Shown piece by piece: positions 35,085-45,846 of a stretch of 64,000 bases of DNA. Source of the stretch: Nageia nagi (lineage: Eukaryota > Pinophyta); contig JBITNC010000001.1 in NCBI GenBank assembly GCA_050084985.1, positions 52,204,001 to 52,268,000 of the forward strand. The letters run 5' to 3'. Below the pieces are notes generated by a model. It worked only from the letters and a program-made list of their open reading frames with translations. It ran no database searches and was not told the origin of the DNA. The position numbers and the translations under genes are program-made. Positions within the stretch are counted from its first letter, which is position 1. The number at the start of each line of letters is the position of its first letter.

Positions 35085-35411
35085 GATAAAGAAAATACAA
35101 ATTCATAATGACAAGTTCAAACATTCAAACCCTTATCGAATAATAAAGACTTGTATTAAATAAAATAGATGCGTAGTCAAGATGCCTGCTCATGACAAAC
35201 ACTACAATCCTAATATTTGACGTACGTATTGAAAGCAACCCACCCTCAGCACATATCTCCTCAAATTAAGAATAGTCACAATAGAATAAAAATCAAATCA
35301 AAATGACAAGTCAACATTCAACCCTACAATATAAAGATTGTATAAATAAAATATAGCGTAGTCAAGATGCCCTGCTCAATGCAATACTAAATCTACATAT
35401 TTGAGTACTGT
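35085..35411. repeat. Diverged direct repeat downstream of BAHD copy 1
   Basis: Two blocks (about 35085-35228 and 35295-35411) share ordered words: ATGACAAGT, CAACATTCAA or AAACATTCAA, ATAAAGA-TTGTAT, AAATAAAATA, GCGTAGTCAAGATGCC, CTGCTCA. Small indels are frequent. Confidence 0.7.
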
Positions 35412-35528
35412 AGGCCTGCTGCTCTATTTGCCTGTCACGATTAATGCCCCACTAGGGCGTTGTGAATTTAGTTGCAAGTCTTAAAACCCACAACACAACA
35501 AGCTCAGCATATTCTGATCTCCCAAAGG

Positions 35529-36839
35529 TTAAGACAGTGGACGCACAAAATCTTCGTCCATCTCCAAACACGCCATAAAAGATGGGAGAAGACATATTTC
35601 CAGATCCACACTGCCGCCTCCTTCCTTTCCCGGATAAGCAGAGATCTTACCGTCAAAATGGTTAGCAAACCCGCTCCTTACTGCCACTGGCTCTCCCCAT
35701 CCAAAATCGGTGTCATACATCCCTAATCGCGGAGAACTTCCCATCTGCAGAGTGTTGGTCTCATATTTATCCAATCGAACCACAACGGGCACCCTGTCCA
35801 GCTCCGCGATCTTTTCCTAATAACTTCATCTCCATGCCCTGCAATGATGTCGTGCAGCAAACGCGCCGCGAAGAACAAGTCGTTGCCCATCAATTCCCCT
35901 GCGGTGGCGGCCGCACTTATGACCTGAATAGCGTTTCCGAAATACGATCCCGGCAGAGGGGGAATCAACCGACCCCGGCAGTTCACAGGCATTCGGAAGA
36001 TTGTAGGCAGATCCGGCCCAAGTCCTCGAGCCCGCGTTATTGCCGCCAAACGTGACCACAAAGCGCCTGGAAGGAAGAGATCGGAACCGGCGAATTCCTG
36101 TTCGCCACTTCTTTCAAGCCTCTGACGTTCTCCTTGGTAAAGTGGACATCTTTACCCGTAGCGGAGGTGGGCGAAGCCGCGGGATGTCTTGTTCTGGGTC
36201 AATGTCAAGCCGACCGACCAGTCCGGTTCCAATCAGACAACGGTCGTGGAAGGGATCAGCGGAGATTTTCCCGTTTCCCCTGCAGAGCTCCGCCCAAGAT
36301 CTGAAAAAGTGCCAGTACGAAGTTCCGTCAGCCACTGCGTGGTTAAACGTGCACCCGACCGAGATCCCGTCAAGGAGCTTCGTTACCTGAATAACCAGCA
36401 ATGGAAGGCGGTGTCCCTCTAGATTGGCGGCGCCCTCGAGAGCATAAAGTTGTTGTACAACGGACGTAACGTCTGCCGTGGTAAAGTCCGCAATGCTGAG
36501 ATCTGAAGAGGCTTCGATGAACTCCGCGCCCGCGTCGTTGCAGTCGATGTAGATCCCTTCCGGGGAAGGAGAAGTGAATCGGCCCGCCATGGGGTAAAAG
36601 TAGACCAGAAGGTTGGAGAGGCTTCTAACAAGAAGATCTACTGTGACTGAGAAATCCCCCACAATACATTTGAAGAGAAGTCCTTTCTGAATGTAGTGGG
36701 CATACAGCAACTGTATATCCAGAACTGTGAGTTTTATCTGCTGTCTTTGAGATGGACGAGATGGAAATACAGTGCGGCTTCGGTCGACACGGATCGCTAA
36801 GGTAGCATCTCCAGAGAGAATGTTGTTATCAGTCGCCAT
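35529..36839 (-). pseudogene. BAHD acyltransferase copy 1 (three frameshifts)
   Basis: BAHD enzymes move an acyl group from acyl-CoA to an alcohol or amine of specialised metabolites in the cytosol. ATG at 36839 opens MATDNNILSGDA; the frame holds the catalytic HXXXD as NHAVADGTSYWHFF, then breaks. Comparison with copy 2 places single-base deletions at about 36147, 36041 and 35818, after which IFRMPVNCRGRLIPPLPG and finally the structural DFGWGEP motif are read. The length, 1311 bp, is exactly 3 bp short of a 438-codon gene, matching three 1-bp losses. An unbroken read would stop after 241 residues, before DFGWG. The motif context resembles the At3g50280-like BAHD group; substrate unknown. 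Much richer in G+C than its surroundings. Confidence 0.9.
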
Positions 36840-37479
36840 TAGAAGATGGGGCACGAGTTGAAAACAACAGAGAAAGGATAACTTGTATCTAGAATGCAGA
36901 GTCCATGCCCACGGGAGCCATGGCATACGAAATTTGGTGGAAATTAATTTAGATTTCACTTTCTATCTTTGACAAGTTAATTTAGATTTCACTTTCTATC
37001 TTTGACGAATCTCAGTGGTAGTTGTAGACTGTTAGCTTGGCTGGTGAAAGTCATTGAATAATAATAGAGGCAAGTATGAGGAGGTTAGCATAACAATCAA
37101 CATAATAGGTCCAGTAGCCAATTTATGGTGTAAATAACATTCCACTTCTTGATTATGCCTTCCACATGGTGGTTTATGAGTTTAGCCACCACTCCTCTCT
37201 AGTGTTTTATATGGTATTTTTTTCGATATCTTATTAAATAAAAATATCAAAATATTAAATTAATGTGATTTTAGTGACAACAAAAATCTTTTGTAACTTC
37301 CATTTGTATTGCATCCTTGGTAAGATTATATAAAAAGATTTTTATAGAAAGGATAATATATTCCATATGAAAGTGCATGATAATTGTAGAAGGATTCATG
37401 AAGAAGAACTTCAAGGTAAGAAGCATATGTGAAGGAAGATTTCATTAAGAGAAGACTCGATGAGGGAATAATTTGTAAA
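36840..37479. other. 5' side of BAHD copy 1 and spacer
   Basis: The first 30 bp upstream of the start match copy 2 (AGAAGATGGGGCACGA on the plus strand), then homology ends. A 33-bp unit (TAATTTAGATTTCACTTTC, then TATCTTTGACAAGT) is duplicated in tandem at 36943-37005. No convincing TATA box or G-box seen. Confidence 0.5.
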
Positions 37480-37558
37480 AAGAGTCCATGAAGGATCATG
37501 TCATAAAGAGAGAAGAGTCCATAAAAGATCATTTCATAGAGAGAGAAGAGTCCATTAT
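37480..37558. repeat. 33-bp tandem repeat, 2.4 units
   Basis: AAGAGTCCAT starts at 37480, 37513 and 37546; units differ at a few bases. Confidence 0.8.
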
Positions 37559-38542
37559 GGAGTACTAGATAGTAAGAAAGACTCAATTTAATGATTATTA
37601 TATTAAGAAATAGATTTCAATATAGGTCTTTAAGAGAAAGTATTCATGGGAAAGGCAAGAGAACTAAATATTGGAACTAGTGAGATATGTGAGAATCTAA
37701 TCATTTTGTGCAAGAACTCTAAGAGGAAATTAGTCAAGTTTGTATTGCAAATTTAGTAAGACTTCCATCATGGACTTGGAAGCATAAATAATTATCCACC
37801 TTGTTTGTGTATGAGATAGATCGCATAGTGTGAATGTAGTAGATCACATCTTATGGGAGCATGCTGTTTGTGGGAGGCATGGTATGTGTTTCTTGATGCA
37901 CATCATTGGAGCTTATTTTGGAGATCATATTAAAGGATGATATTGCATTTTTTCATCATTGAATAGAAGGAAATTGTGATTGTTGTCGTAATTTTTTTCC
38001 TAAAACGTGTTTTCCCAAACAACATTGGTATTTCTCATTGTGCTGTGATGTTATCTCTTTTACTTATTTTGTCAACTTCTATATTGTTGTAGTTGCTCAA
38101 ATTTTAGTTACAAGCACTTACAATCTAAATGTGATAAATTTTTATTTGATAAAAGAAGGTATGATATAGATAACCTATCTTTATGAATCACAACCTTAAC
38201 AACAATGAAAATCTTGATGACAATAATAATAATCTTCATCCTAAGAATAAAAATAAAAAAAATTTCTATAATCTAAAGATTATACTCAATGCTTATCAAT
38301 ATTTATCACATCCAACAATTTATTGGTACGCATTTATTTATCTTTTATATTTAATATTTTCTTTTTTTTATGGCAAATTGAAGAAATATTACTAAAACTG
38401 AAGAAAAATAATACAAATAATCTGTTATCCATTGCAAATGTGATAATAAAAATATAAAAAACTAATGATCAAACAACCATAGCTACAATTTCTCTCACCG
38501 TCCCGAACCCACCTATCAATTCCTTCATTATTTACAGTGCCT
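37559..38542. other. Spacer between BAHD copies 1 and 2
   Basis: No gene. Includes the segment 38190-38310 resembling 33640-33820 (see there). Confidence 0.4.
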
Positions 38543-38613
38543 GCAACTTTTATTGTTAGTTCAAGTCTTAAAGCTACAACACACAAGCTCAGCACATTTC
38601 CATTTCTCAAAGG
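38543..38613 (-). other. Duplicated 3' flank of BAHD copies 1 and 2
   Basis: The 70 bp after the stop of copy 2 match 35458-35528 after the stop of copy 1 (shared words CAAGTCTTAAA, ACAAGCTCAGCA, CAAAGGTTA on the plus strand). The tandem duplication therefore reached at least this far into the 3' untranslated region. Confidence 0.75.
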
Positions 38614-39928
38614 TTATGACAGTGGACGCACAAAACCCTCGTCCATCTCCAAACATGCCATAAAAGATGGGAGAAGACATATTTCCAGATCCACGCTGCC
38701 GCCTCCTTCCTTTCCCGGATAAGAAGAGACCTTCCCGTCAAAACGGTTCGCAAACCCGCTCCTTACCGCCACGGGCTCTCCCCATCCAAAATCGTTGTCA
38801 TATATTCCAAATCGCGGAGAACTTCCCACATGAACGCAGTTGCTCTCGAATTTATCCTGCCGAACCACAACGGGAACCCTCTCTAGCTCTGCAATCTTTT
38901 CCCTAATAACTTCATCTCCGTGTCGTTGAATAATATCGTGCAGCAAACGCGCCGGGAAGTGCAAATCGTTGTCCATCAACTCCCCTGCTGTGACGGTAGC
39001 ACTTATGAGCTGAATAGCATTGCCAAAATACGATCCCGGTAAGGGGGGAACTAACCGGCTCCGGCAGTTGACAAGTGTTCGGAAAATCGTAGGCAACGTC
39101 CGGGCCCAGGCCCCGAGCCCGCGTTATCGCCCGCCAAACGTGACCGCAAAGCGCCTGGAACGAAGAGATCGGAACCGGCGAATTTCTGTTCGCCACTTCT
39201 TTCAAGCCTCTGACGGTCTCCTTTGTAAAGTGGAATATCTTTACCCGTAGCGGAGGCGGGCAAAGCCGCGGGATGTCTTGTTCTGGGTTAATGTCAAGCC
39301 GACCGATCAGTCCGGTTCCAATCAGACAACGGTGGTTGAAGGGATGTGCGGAAATTTTCCCGTTTCCCCTGCAGAGCTCCGCCCACGAGTTGAAGAAGTG
39401 CCAATATGAAGTTCCGTCAGCCACGGCGTGGTTAAACGTGCAACCGACCGAGATCCCGTCAAGGAGCTTCGTTACCTGAATAGCCAGCAATGGTAGGCGG
39501 TTTCCCTCTAGATTGGCGGCGCCCTCGAGAGCATAAAGTTGTTGTACAACGGACGTAACGTCTGCCGTGGTAAAGTCCGCGATGGTAAGATCTGACGAAG
39601 CTTCAATGAACTCCACTCCCGCGTCGTTGCAGTCGATGTAGATCCCTTCCGGGGAAGGAGAAGTGAATCGGCCCGCCAACGGGTAAAAGTAGACCAGAAG
39701 GTTGGAGAGGCTTCTAACAAGAAGATCTACTGTGACTGAGAAATCGCCCACAGAATATTTGTAGAGGACTCCGTTCTGAATGTAGTGGGCATACAGCAAC
39801 TGTATATCGAGTACTGTGAGTTTTATCTGCTGTCTTCGAGATGGGCGAGATGGAAATACGGTGCGCCTTCGGTCGACACGGATCTGTAAGGTAGCATCTC
39901 CAGAGAGAATGTTGTTATCAGTCGCCAT
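38614..39928 (-). pseudogene. BAHD acyltransferase copy 2 (single frameshift)
   Basis: Best preserved of the three. ATG at 39928 is chosen because it aligns with copy 1; the frame stays open 90 codons further up to 40198, but that part has no BAHD similarity beyond a shared SCFQIVPHLL block. Residue landmarks of the 437-aa ancestral frame: LAGRF about 84-88, catalytic NHAVADG with His167 and Asp171, SSFQALCGHVW 255-265, DFGWG 379-383. The 1315-bp span is 438 codons plus one base. Comparison with copy 1 puts the extra base at about 39097, after GLGPD. If real, it cuts the product to 338 residues, 61 of them out of frame, without DFGWG. One indel error in the assembly would make it an intact gene. 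Confidence 0.9.
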
Positions 39929-40174
39929 TAGAAGATGGGGCACGATTTGAAAACAAGAACGCAAGTATAGCTTTCCTTTGAGTTCTAAGGATAGGACTGG
40001 CTGGATTGGTAAAGAGAAATTGAGGAGATTCGGGTATAGAGTTTTCGGAATCTGTTCCGAGTGTTCAACAGGTAGAAGAAGGTCTTTCGAATACGGAACT
40101 TTGGTTGAGTAAGAAAAAGAATTCCGAACGGAAGTCAGTCTATGCTCCCCGCAAGTGTAAAAAGAGGATAAGGA

Positions 40175-40180
40175 CACGTG
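40175..40180. promoter_or_regulatory. G-box upstream of BAHD copy 2
   Basis: CACGTG in ACACGTGG, 247 bp upstream of the copy 2 start. G-boxes bind bZIP and bHLH factors in plants. A six-base match can arise by chance; BAHD copy 3 also has one, 100 bp upstream of its start. Confidence 0.4.
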
Positions 40181-40199
40181 GTGTGAGTACGAGTTCACG

Positions 40200-40535
40200 T
40201 AAAATATGAGGAGGATTAGTTATGAAATTCTTTGTTATTTATTGAATCTTTTAAATTCAGGAAATTGATTATGCATTACAAAATAATAAATTCAATAATC
40301 AACATGAACATCATATTCTTTTAGCTTGCTTTTAGAACATTCATTTTTCATGATATTTTTCTTGTAGAAAATTATAGTAGATAATTCATATTTTTTAAGG
40401 AATTGAATTTTGATTCTTAGGTTATAAAATCAAGGATGCTTTCATTCCATGATACATTTATTATAATGAGATTGTTGAAGCTGTATAAAATCTTCAATCT
40501 AATTTATGAATTATTTATGGGATCTCCAAATATTT
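40200..40535. other. No gene; AT-rich spacer
   Basis: Nothing recognised between BAHD copy 2 and the 159-bp duplication. Confidence 0.4.
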
Positions 40536-40847
40536 TATGTAAAGATTAAAGAATTAAATATTTTCTTGTAATATAAACTATCTTCCTCATGAAGGTGATG
40601 GTAACTATTCTCTCTACTTAACTAGTATTGCACTACAAAGAGAATATGGAGAGAAAGTGATGTATGAACATCATAGGAGAACACTTAAGTGATGTATGTA
40701 AAGATTAAAGAATTAAATATTTTCTTATAATATAAACTATCTTCCTCATGAAGGTGATGGTAACTATTCTCTCTACTTAACTAGTATTGCACTACAAAGA
40801 GAATATGGAGAGAAAGTGATGTATGAACATCATAGGAGAACACTTAG
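40536..40847. repeat. 159-bp tandem duplication, nearly identical
   Basis: TATGTAAAGATTAAAG starts at 40536 and 40695 and the following about 150 bp are the same in both copies except one base (TCTTGTAAT against TCTTATAAT). The right copy lacks the last few bases. It is the youngest duplication visible in the window. Confidence 0.95.
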
Positions 40848-42730
40848 GGTTGTTCCATAGTTATTTGCTTTCATTCCCAAAGTTGTAGGAGAAAACAAGC
40901 ATTCAAGCTTAATCACCATCATCATACATAAAGATCAAACTATTTGTAGTATTGTATCAAATATGTTGAGCCTCATGAAAAAATAGATTGATTTTGCACC
41001 ATGTTTATTAATATCCCTCCTAGTCCCCATAGAAAGATGTATTGTGATGAATAAGAAAAGATGAAGTTGTAGATCATGTTATACAGTATCATCATCACTT
41101 TGTCTCCTTAGCCTTGTCTATGCAACTTCTTATAGTCGAATCCACCATTATGAATTTTCACAAATTTCCATAATCTCCAAACAACCTCACCATCATCTCA
41201 TCTCTAAATGAAGTACCCGCAAGAGCTTGAACCCTATCATCCTTTTATAGGGATCCTATAAAATCTCCAAATTTTCTCTAAGGTGATAGATCTTCATATC
41301 CTTATCAATAAATCAAAAAATATTAATAGAATTTCCACCTTTGCAAATGTCAATAAGTGGAACTTCAAATGTCCAAATTGCTAAAACACAAAATAATTAT
41401 TTTATATTAAATATGCATCTCTTTGTCTAAACCTTGATGCTCTTGAAAGATTATATTATTATTTTCTTGAGCAAATCTCTATAATTATAAAAATTATATT
41501 AAATAAAATATTCCTTAGAGATCACCATATACCAACAGAGTAGTGGATATGTATGTGCATCATTTCATTTTCTATTATCTGATATACTATAAAATTAGAG
41601 GCAGATTTTATTGTCTTTTTAGGAGTGACTTATGCTCTATATCACCATTTTTTAGTTTTAAGGACCAACATTGTGACAATGAACTTTACATCAGAGAAGC
41701 AATCCATTTTCATCAATAGTAGAGCTCTCATCTAAGTGCCTCTCGTCCTCCATAATCTCGGTTTATCATAAACTACTTCACCAGTTATGATAGATCGAGT
41801 GTGGATATAGAAGTTGGTTGAAAACGACAAGCACCAAATCATCTATATGCCAGCAAGGTAACTAGACAACATACTAATGGAATTTTGAGACTCAAGATCA
41901 ATGATGGATAATGACAAATCAATGATATTTTCAACAATAATTCATTTGTATCTAATGTTAGAAAAGATTAATTCTAGATGTTCTCTCATCTTTGCATAGC
42001 ATGTTTTACATTCTTTGTATTTATTTTTTGTTTCCTCTTTGGTTGAATACTTTTGACCCATTTACTTATAATTTTTACTTTCCTCTTTTTCCAATCCCTT
42101 AGATTACTTTTAACCCAATGTAGACATTAATAATATTCCATTTTATTTCATTTTCATTTGTACGTAATTATTCCAGTAATGATATATGATAAATAAAATT
42201 TTACATTCATATGAAATATTTTCCAGGCGGTGATGTGTTTGGTAACTCCTTGTTTAAAATAGTATTCAATCTAAATAAAGGATTATCTGAAATCGCCGGT
42301 CGACATTAGTGCTAAGGGCGCATCAAGTGTTACTTCTAATTACACGACTATCGGAAAGTCCAAACAAAATTGACGATTCAACCGACAGCCGTCGATTTGT
42401 CGATTACTTTATTCTGAATATGCCTTCTATGGTTGTAGAGGCGTCTACGACAAAATTGATCGTACAGACTCTACAGACTGTCCGACGTTTGAAAAAGATT
42501 GTCAAAATGAGAACGACATTGTCACAGTGCCAAGGATAAATTTTCACGCCGATCGAGTCCTAAATAATCTCGATAACCGATACTGACGTCGATTGTTTTG
42601 TTCTTCGAAGAGGCAAAAAATTGTAAAGCCTTATCAACAATTTCCACGAGTCGAGAATACTGTGGAAGCAGAGGGAGAACAGAAGTTCAGACGTCTTCGA
42701 ATTTTGTTAACTACAAAGGCGACCCTTATA
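40848..42730. other. Intergenic, head-to-head spacer of BAHD copies 2 and 3
   Basis: No gene recognised. Base composition changes near 42280, from AT-rich to more balanced with many CG dinucleotides, which probably marks the start of conserved promoter sequence for copy 3. The ORF at 42309-42539 has no recognisable content. Confidence 0.5.
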
Positions 42731-42736
42731 CACGTG
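42731..42736. promoter_or_regulatory. G-box upstream of BAHD copy 3
   Basis: CACGTG in ACACGTGT, 100 bp before the likely start codon. Confidence 0.4.
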
Positions 42737-43413
42737 TTGGTTTGATTTACCAATAACACTGCCCACGCGAATTGCAGACCCTTCATTGCTTTCATGCCGG
42801 CTATGGGTGAACTTTCTCAAGCCCTCGATTCCACAATGGCCATTACCAATATCGCCACGAATGATGAAACTGCTGAAAACCGCAATGCAGTCCGTGCAGA
42901 TCGCAAGCGCACTGTAGTTCCTGCTCGACCAAGTCGACGACATCGGATAAAACTTTCAGCATTGGATTTACCATTGCTCACCATACTTTCATCATTTCTT
43001 CAACTCCTTGTCCGAGCTATGATGTGGAAAAGAAAACAATTGCGGCAATCCCGTTCATGACCGTTGTTTGATAAGCCCCGGGTCACCCGCACGGTTAAGT
43101 CTCCAGCCAAGTGAGGCTATGCCGCCGTATTCACAACCGTTGCTTCGGGTAAAGACGTTCCGTTTTAGCAAGGAGACGATCAAGTTCTTGAAAGAAGAGG
43201 CCAACCGGGCTTCCTATTTTACTATCTCTTCTTTCCAGGGGCTCTGTGGCCACGTCTGGAAGGCCGTCAAACGGGCGCGTGGGCTAGGCCCGGATGAGCG
43301 CACGTCTTTTGGATTGTCCGTCAATTGCCGGAACCGGCTGATTCCTCCGCTGCCCTCTGAGTATTTCGGCAATGCAATTCAGATCATATGGGTGACACTT
43401 ACTGCGGGGAAGC

Positions 43414-43650
43414 TGTTTTTCTGTTAGAATAAAGTCTTAGTCTTTAGGGATATTTATGTGTATTTGAATTGTTCCAAGTTTATGTAACCATTTGGCTTTA
43501 TTTCCGCTAAGTGGGCTGCTTTTTCGTTTCTGTTAAGATTGTGTATTGAATGGCTATTTAAGCCAAAGTTATTGTTAATAAAACTAAGTCATTCAATCTA
43601 GCTTGTTGTGTTCTTGTTCTTAGTTTCGTTTTAGATCAAAGTTCCCAACA
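43414..43650 (+). mobile_element. 5' LTR of copia E
   Basis: 237 bp shared with the 3' LTR, ends GTTCCCAACA. It holds a TATA-like CTATTTAAG at about 43553 and AATAAA at about 43577. By the layout of the 3' end (polypurine tract then TGAAGGAG at 48918) the full LTR would be about 253 bp, so the first 16 bp appear missing here. Confidence 0.9.
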
Positions 43651-43653
43651 ATC

Positions 43654-43665
43654 TGGTATCAGAGC
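43654..43665 (+). promoter_or_regulatory. tRNA-iMet primer-binding site of copia E
   Basis: TGGTATCAGAGC, exact complement of the 3' end of plant initiator tRNA-Met, 3 bp after the LTR. Primes minus-strand DNA synthesis in active elements. Confidence 0.95.
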
Positions 43666-44463
43666 ACCCACTGGGCCTAATAAATCAAAGCAGCAATCTT
43701 TGAAGTTCTTGCAGCAGCACAGAAGATGACTACGGAAGGGAGTTTTATACAGCCAACCATTCCTCGCTTCGATGGTCACTATGATCATTGGAGCATGCTA
43801 ATGGAAAATTTTCTACGGTCTAAGGAATTTTGGGGACTAGTGGAGCCTGGCTATATTGAGCCAGCAAGTGACTCAGTGCAGACAGATGCACAGTGAAAGA
43901 AGAATGATGAGACGAAGCTGAAGAATTTGAAAGTGAAGAACTATCTCTTCCAAGCGATCGATCGAACCGTTCTTGACACCATTCTCAAGAAGGATACTGC
44001 CAAAGATATATGGGACTCCATGAAGAAAAAATTCGAAGGAAATGCAAGGGTCAAGAGGTCTCATCTTCAAGCTCTCCGCAGAGAATTTGAAACTCTTGAG
44101 ATGAGGTCAAGTGAAAAGGTGACAGAGTACTTCTCTAGGGTCATGACAATGGCCAACAAGATGCGAACTTATGGAGAAGATATGCAAGATGTTAAAGTGG
44201 TGGAGAAAATTCTACGCTCTTTAACTGAGAAGTTCAACTATGTTGTATGTTCTATTGAGGAGTCAAAGGACACTGATGCACTTACTGTTGATGAGTTACA
44301 AAGCTCTTTAATAGTGCATGAACAGAAGTTACAGAGATGAAATGGTGAAGAACAGGCTTTGAAAGTGACATCTGAAGAAAAGTTTCAGAGACGAAATAGT
44401 GAGGAACAAGCTATGAAAATGACATCTGAAGGAGGAAGAGGTTGTGGTTGTGGTACCTACAGA

Positions 44464-45578
44464 GAAAGTGTAATGTCTCCAAATTTGTAAAACGTCCACT
44501 TTCTCTCCTCTTGGAGTGTGACGTTCATGGCAAAGGAGGAGAAACCAAAAATAAATTTATTTATGAGTATTTTATTAATATTTTGCATTTATTTCTGTAA
44601 CCAAGGCTAAAGAGACCCTTGAGGCACTCACCCTTAGATTTTATTTAATTAATATGGCTCAATTATTTGTAATTCATGCAATATTAGTCTCTCATAATGG
44701 GACGTTGCATTTATGAGCCATTGATCTTGTAATTTGGCATCTCTAGGCAACCATTGTGGGACGTTGGGCTTCCTAGGTCCCTAGATGATTTAATTTGTCA
44801 TCCCAAGACACTAGAAGAGGGACGTTGCACTTTGGGTGATTCCAAGGTATGAGAGATCTTGTTATAAAAGGAGATGGGACGCATCATTTGGGGGATGCTT
44901 GAAGATCATTAGAGTTTATCTCTTTCCAGGGGTTAGCAGCTAGTGGAGTTGCAGCTTTCCAGCTAGCTTAATGGGAGAGCTCGAGCCAGTGTGGAGGAGT
45001 TCTTACCTAAGCTACGACAGTAACTCAAGCCAGTGAGGTGGAGTTGCTAGAGTAGCTCGAGCCAGTGAGGTGGAGTTACTGGAATAGTTCGAGCCAGTGT
45101 GGTGGAACTATTTCGTCCCTGATCCAAATCTAGCCAGTGGGGCAGATCCAGATCTAGCCAATGCAGCCATATTCCAGATCTAGATCTAACCTGCCAAATC
45201 AATGTGAGGAGGCACGTCCTAGATCCAGACCAACCGAATCAGTGTGAGGAGGCTCATCCAGCATTGGGGAGAAGAGATTGAAGAACTTGCAGGGCCAGAT
45301 CGTCCAAATCTACCTTATGAGGGCAAACGTCCACCTTCTTGAGCATTTGGGTATTTTTCCTTGAGTATTATACTTATCCATTTGGGACATCCCAGCTCTT
45401 GAAGAATAAAATTCATTTCTGGCTCTATTTCTTGTTCAATTTGCAGATCTAATTTGAATTGAGCTAGATAGAAAAATATAAAAATATATATAAATTCCTA
45501 AGTAGTGATATTTCAACTTTGGAATATTACACTTTAACAAAAATCACATTTTGTGAGTTTTGGGGATATTACAGAAAG
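44464..45578 (+). mobile_element. Solo LTR nested in copia E gag, with target duplication
   Basis: TGTAATGTCTCC at 44469 to GGGGATATTACA at 45573, 1105 bp, flanked by perfect direct GAAAG (44464-44468 and 45574-45578). The ends are inverted relatives (TGTAATRTCYCC). Inside are a TATA box (TTATAAAAGGAGATGGG, about 44873) and AATAAA (about 45402), as in an LTR promoter and terminator. No coding capacity. Interpreted as a solo LTR left by recombination between two LTRs of a gypsy-type element. Confidence 0.88.
44990..45260 (+). repeat. GAGCCAGTG tandem repeats inside the solo LTR
   Basis: Four units of about 33 bp around GAGCCAGTG(T/A)GG(T/A)GGAGTT (about 44993-45115) are followed by a second family around CCAGATCTAGCCA and by two copies of AATCA(A/G)TGTGAGGAGGC (about 45199 and 45238). 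They lie just downstream of the LTR TATA box, in the transcribed R/U5 part. Confidence 0.75.
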
Positions 45579-45846
45579 AGGAAGAGGAAGAGGTCGAGCA
45601 AACTTCAACAAGGCAACTGTGGAGTGTTACCGATGCCATCAACTTGGACATTTTCGGTATGAATGTCTTTCTTGGAACAAAGAAGCAAATTATGCAGAGC
45701 TTGATGAGGAAGAAGAAATGCTTTTGATGTCTTATGTGGAGTTGTATAAGGCCAGAAGAGAAGATACATGGTTCCTTGATTCAGGGTGTTCTAATCACAT
45801 GAGCGACGATCGAACTATGTTCAATGAACTCAATGAAAATTTTTGA

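Larger units (their letters stand above)
43726..45846 (+). pseudogene. gag: Copia E gag and protease start (split by solo LTR)
   Basis: ATG 43726 opens MTTEGSFIQPTIPRFDGHY; HWSMLMENFLRSKEFWGLVE follows, a stop at 43894 (Trp position), then the 43927-44340 capsid block with NYLFQAID and DIWDSMKKKFEG. After a stop at 44338 come two Q-R-R-N-(S/G)-E-E-Q-A direct peptide repeats and a Gly/Arg run. A 1105-bp solo LTR plus duplicated GAAAG interrupts here, and the insert total of 1110 bp keeps the frame. The frame resumes with RGRGRANFNKATVE, the zinc knuckle CYRCHQLGHFRYEC (CX2CX4HX4C intact) and the protease motif FLDSGCSNHMS with catalytic Asp. Confidence 0.9.

Noticed and set aside
35834-36422. 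Plus-strand ORFs of 73-116 codons opposite BAHD copy 1
   Set aside because: They are the antisense of the GC-rich BAHD coding sequence; the same antisense openness occurs in copy 2 at 38667-39479. No domain of their own.
38183-38395. 70-codon plus-strand ORF between BAHD copies
   Set aside because: Asn/Lys-rich low complexity; the DNA resembles the noncoding segment near 33640-33820.
39060-39130. Frameshift of BAHD copy 2 as a spliced intron
   Set aside because: Alignment to copy 1 needs only one extra base; there is no GT-AG pair with intron-sized sequence between the two frames.
43654-43665. tRNA-like match
   Set aside because: It is only the 12-base primer-binding site complementary to initiator tRNA-Met, with no cloverleaf around it.
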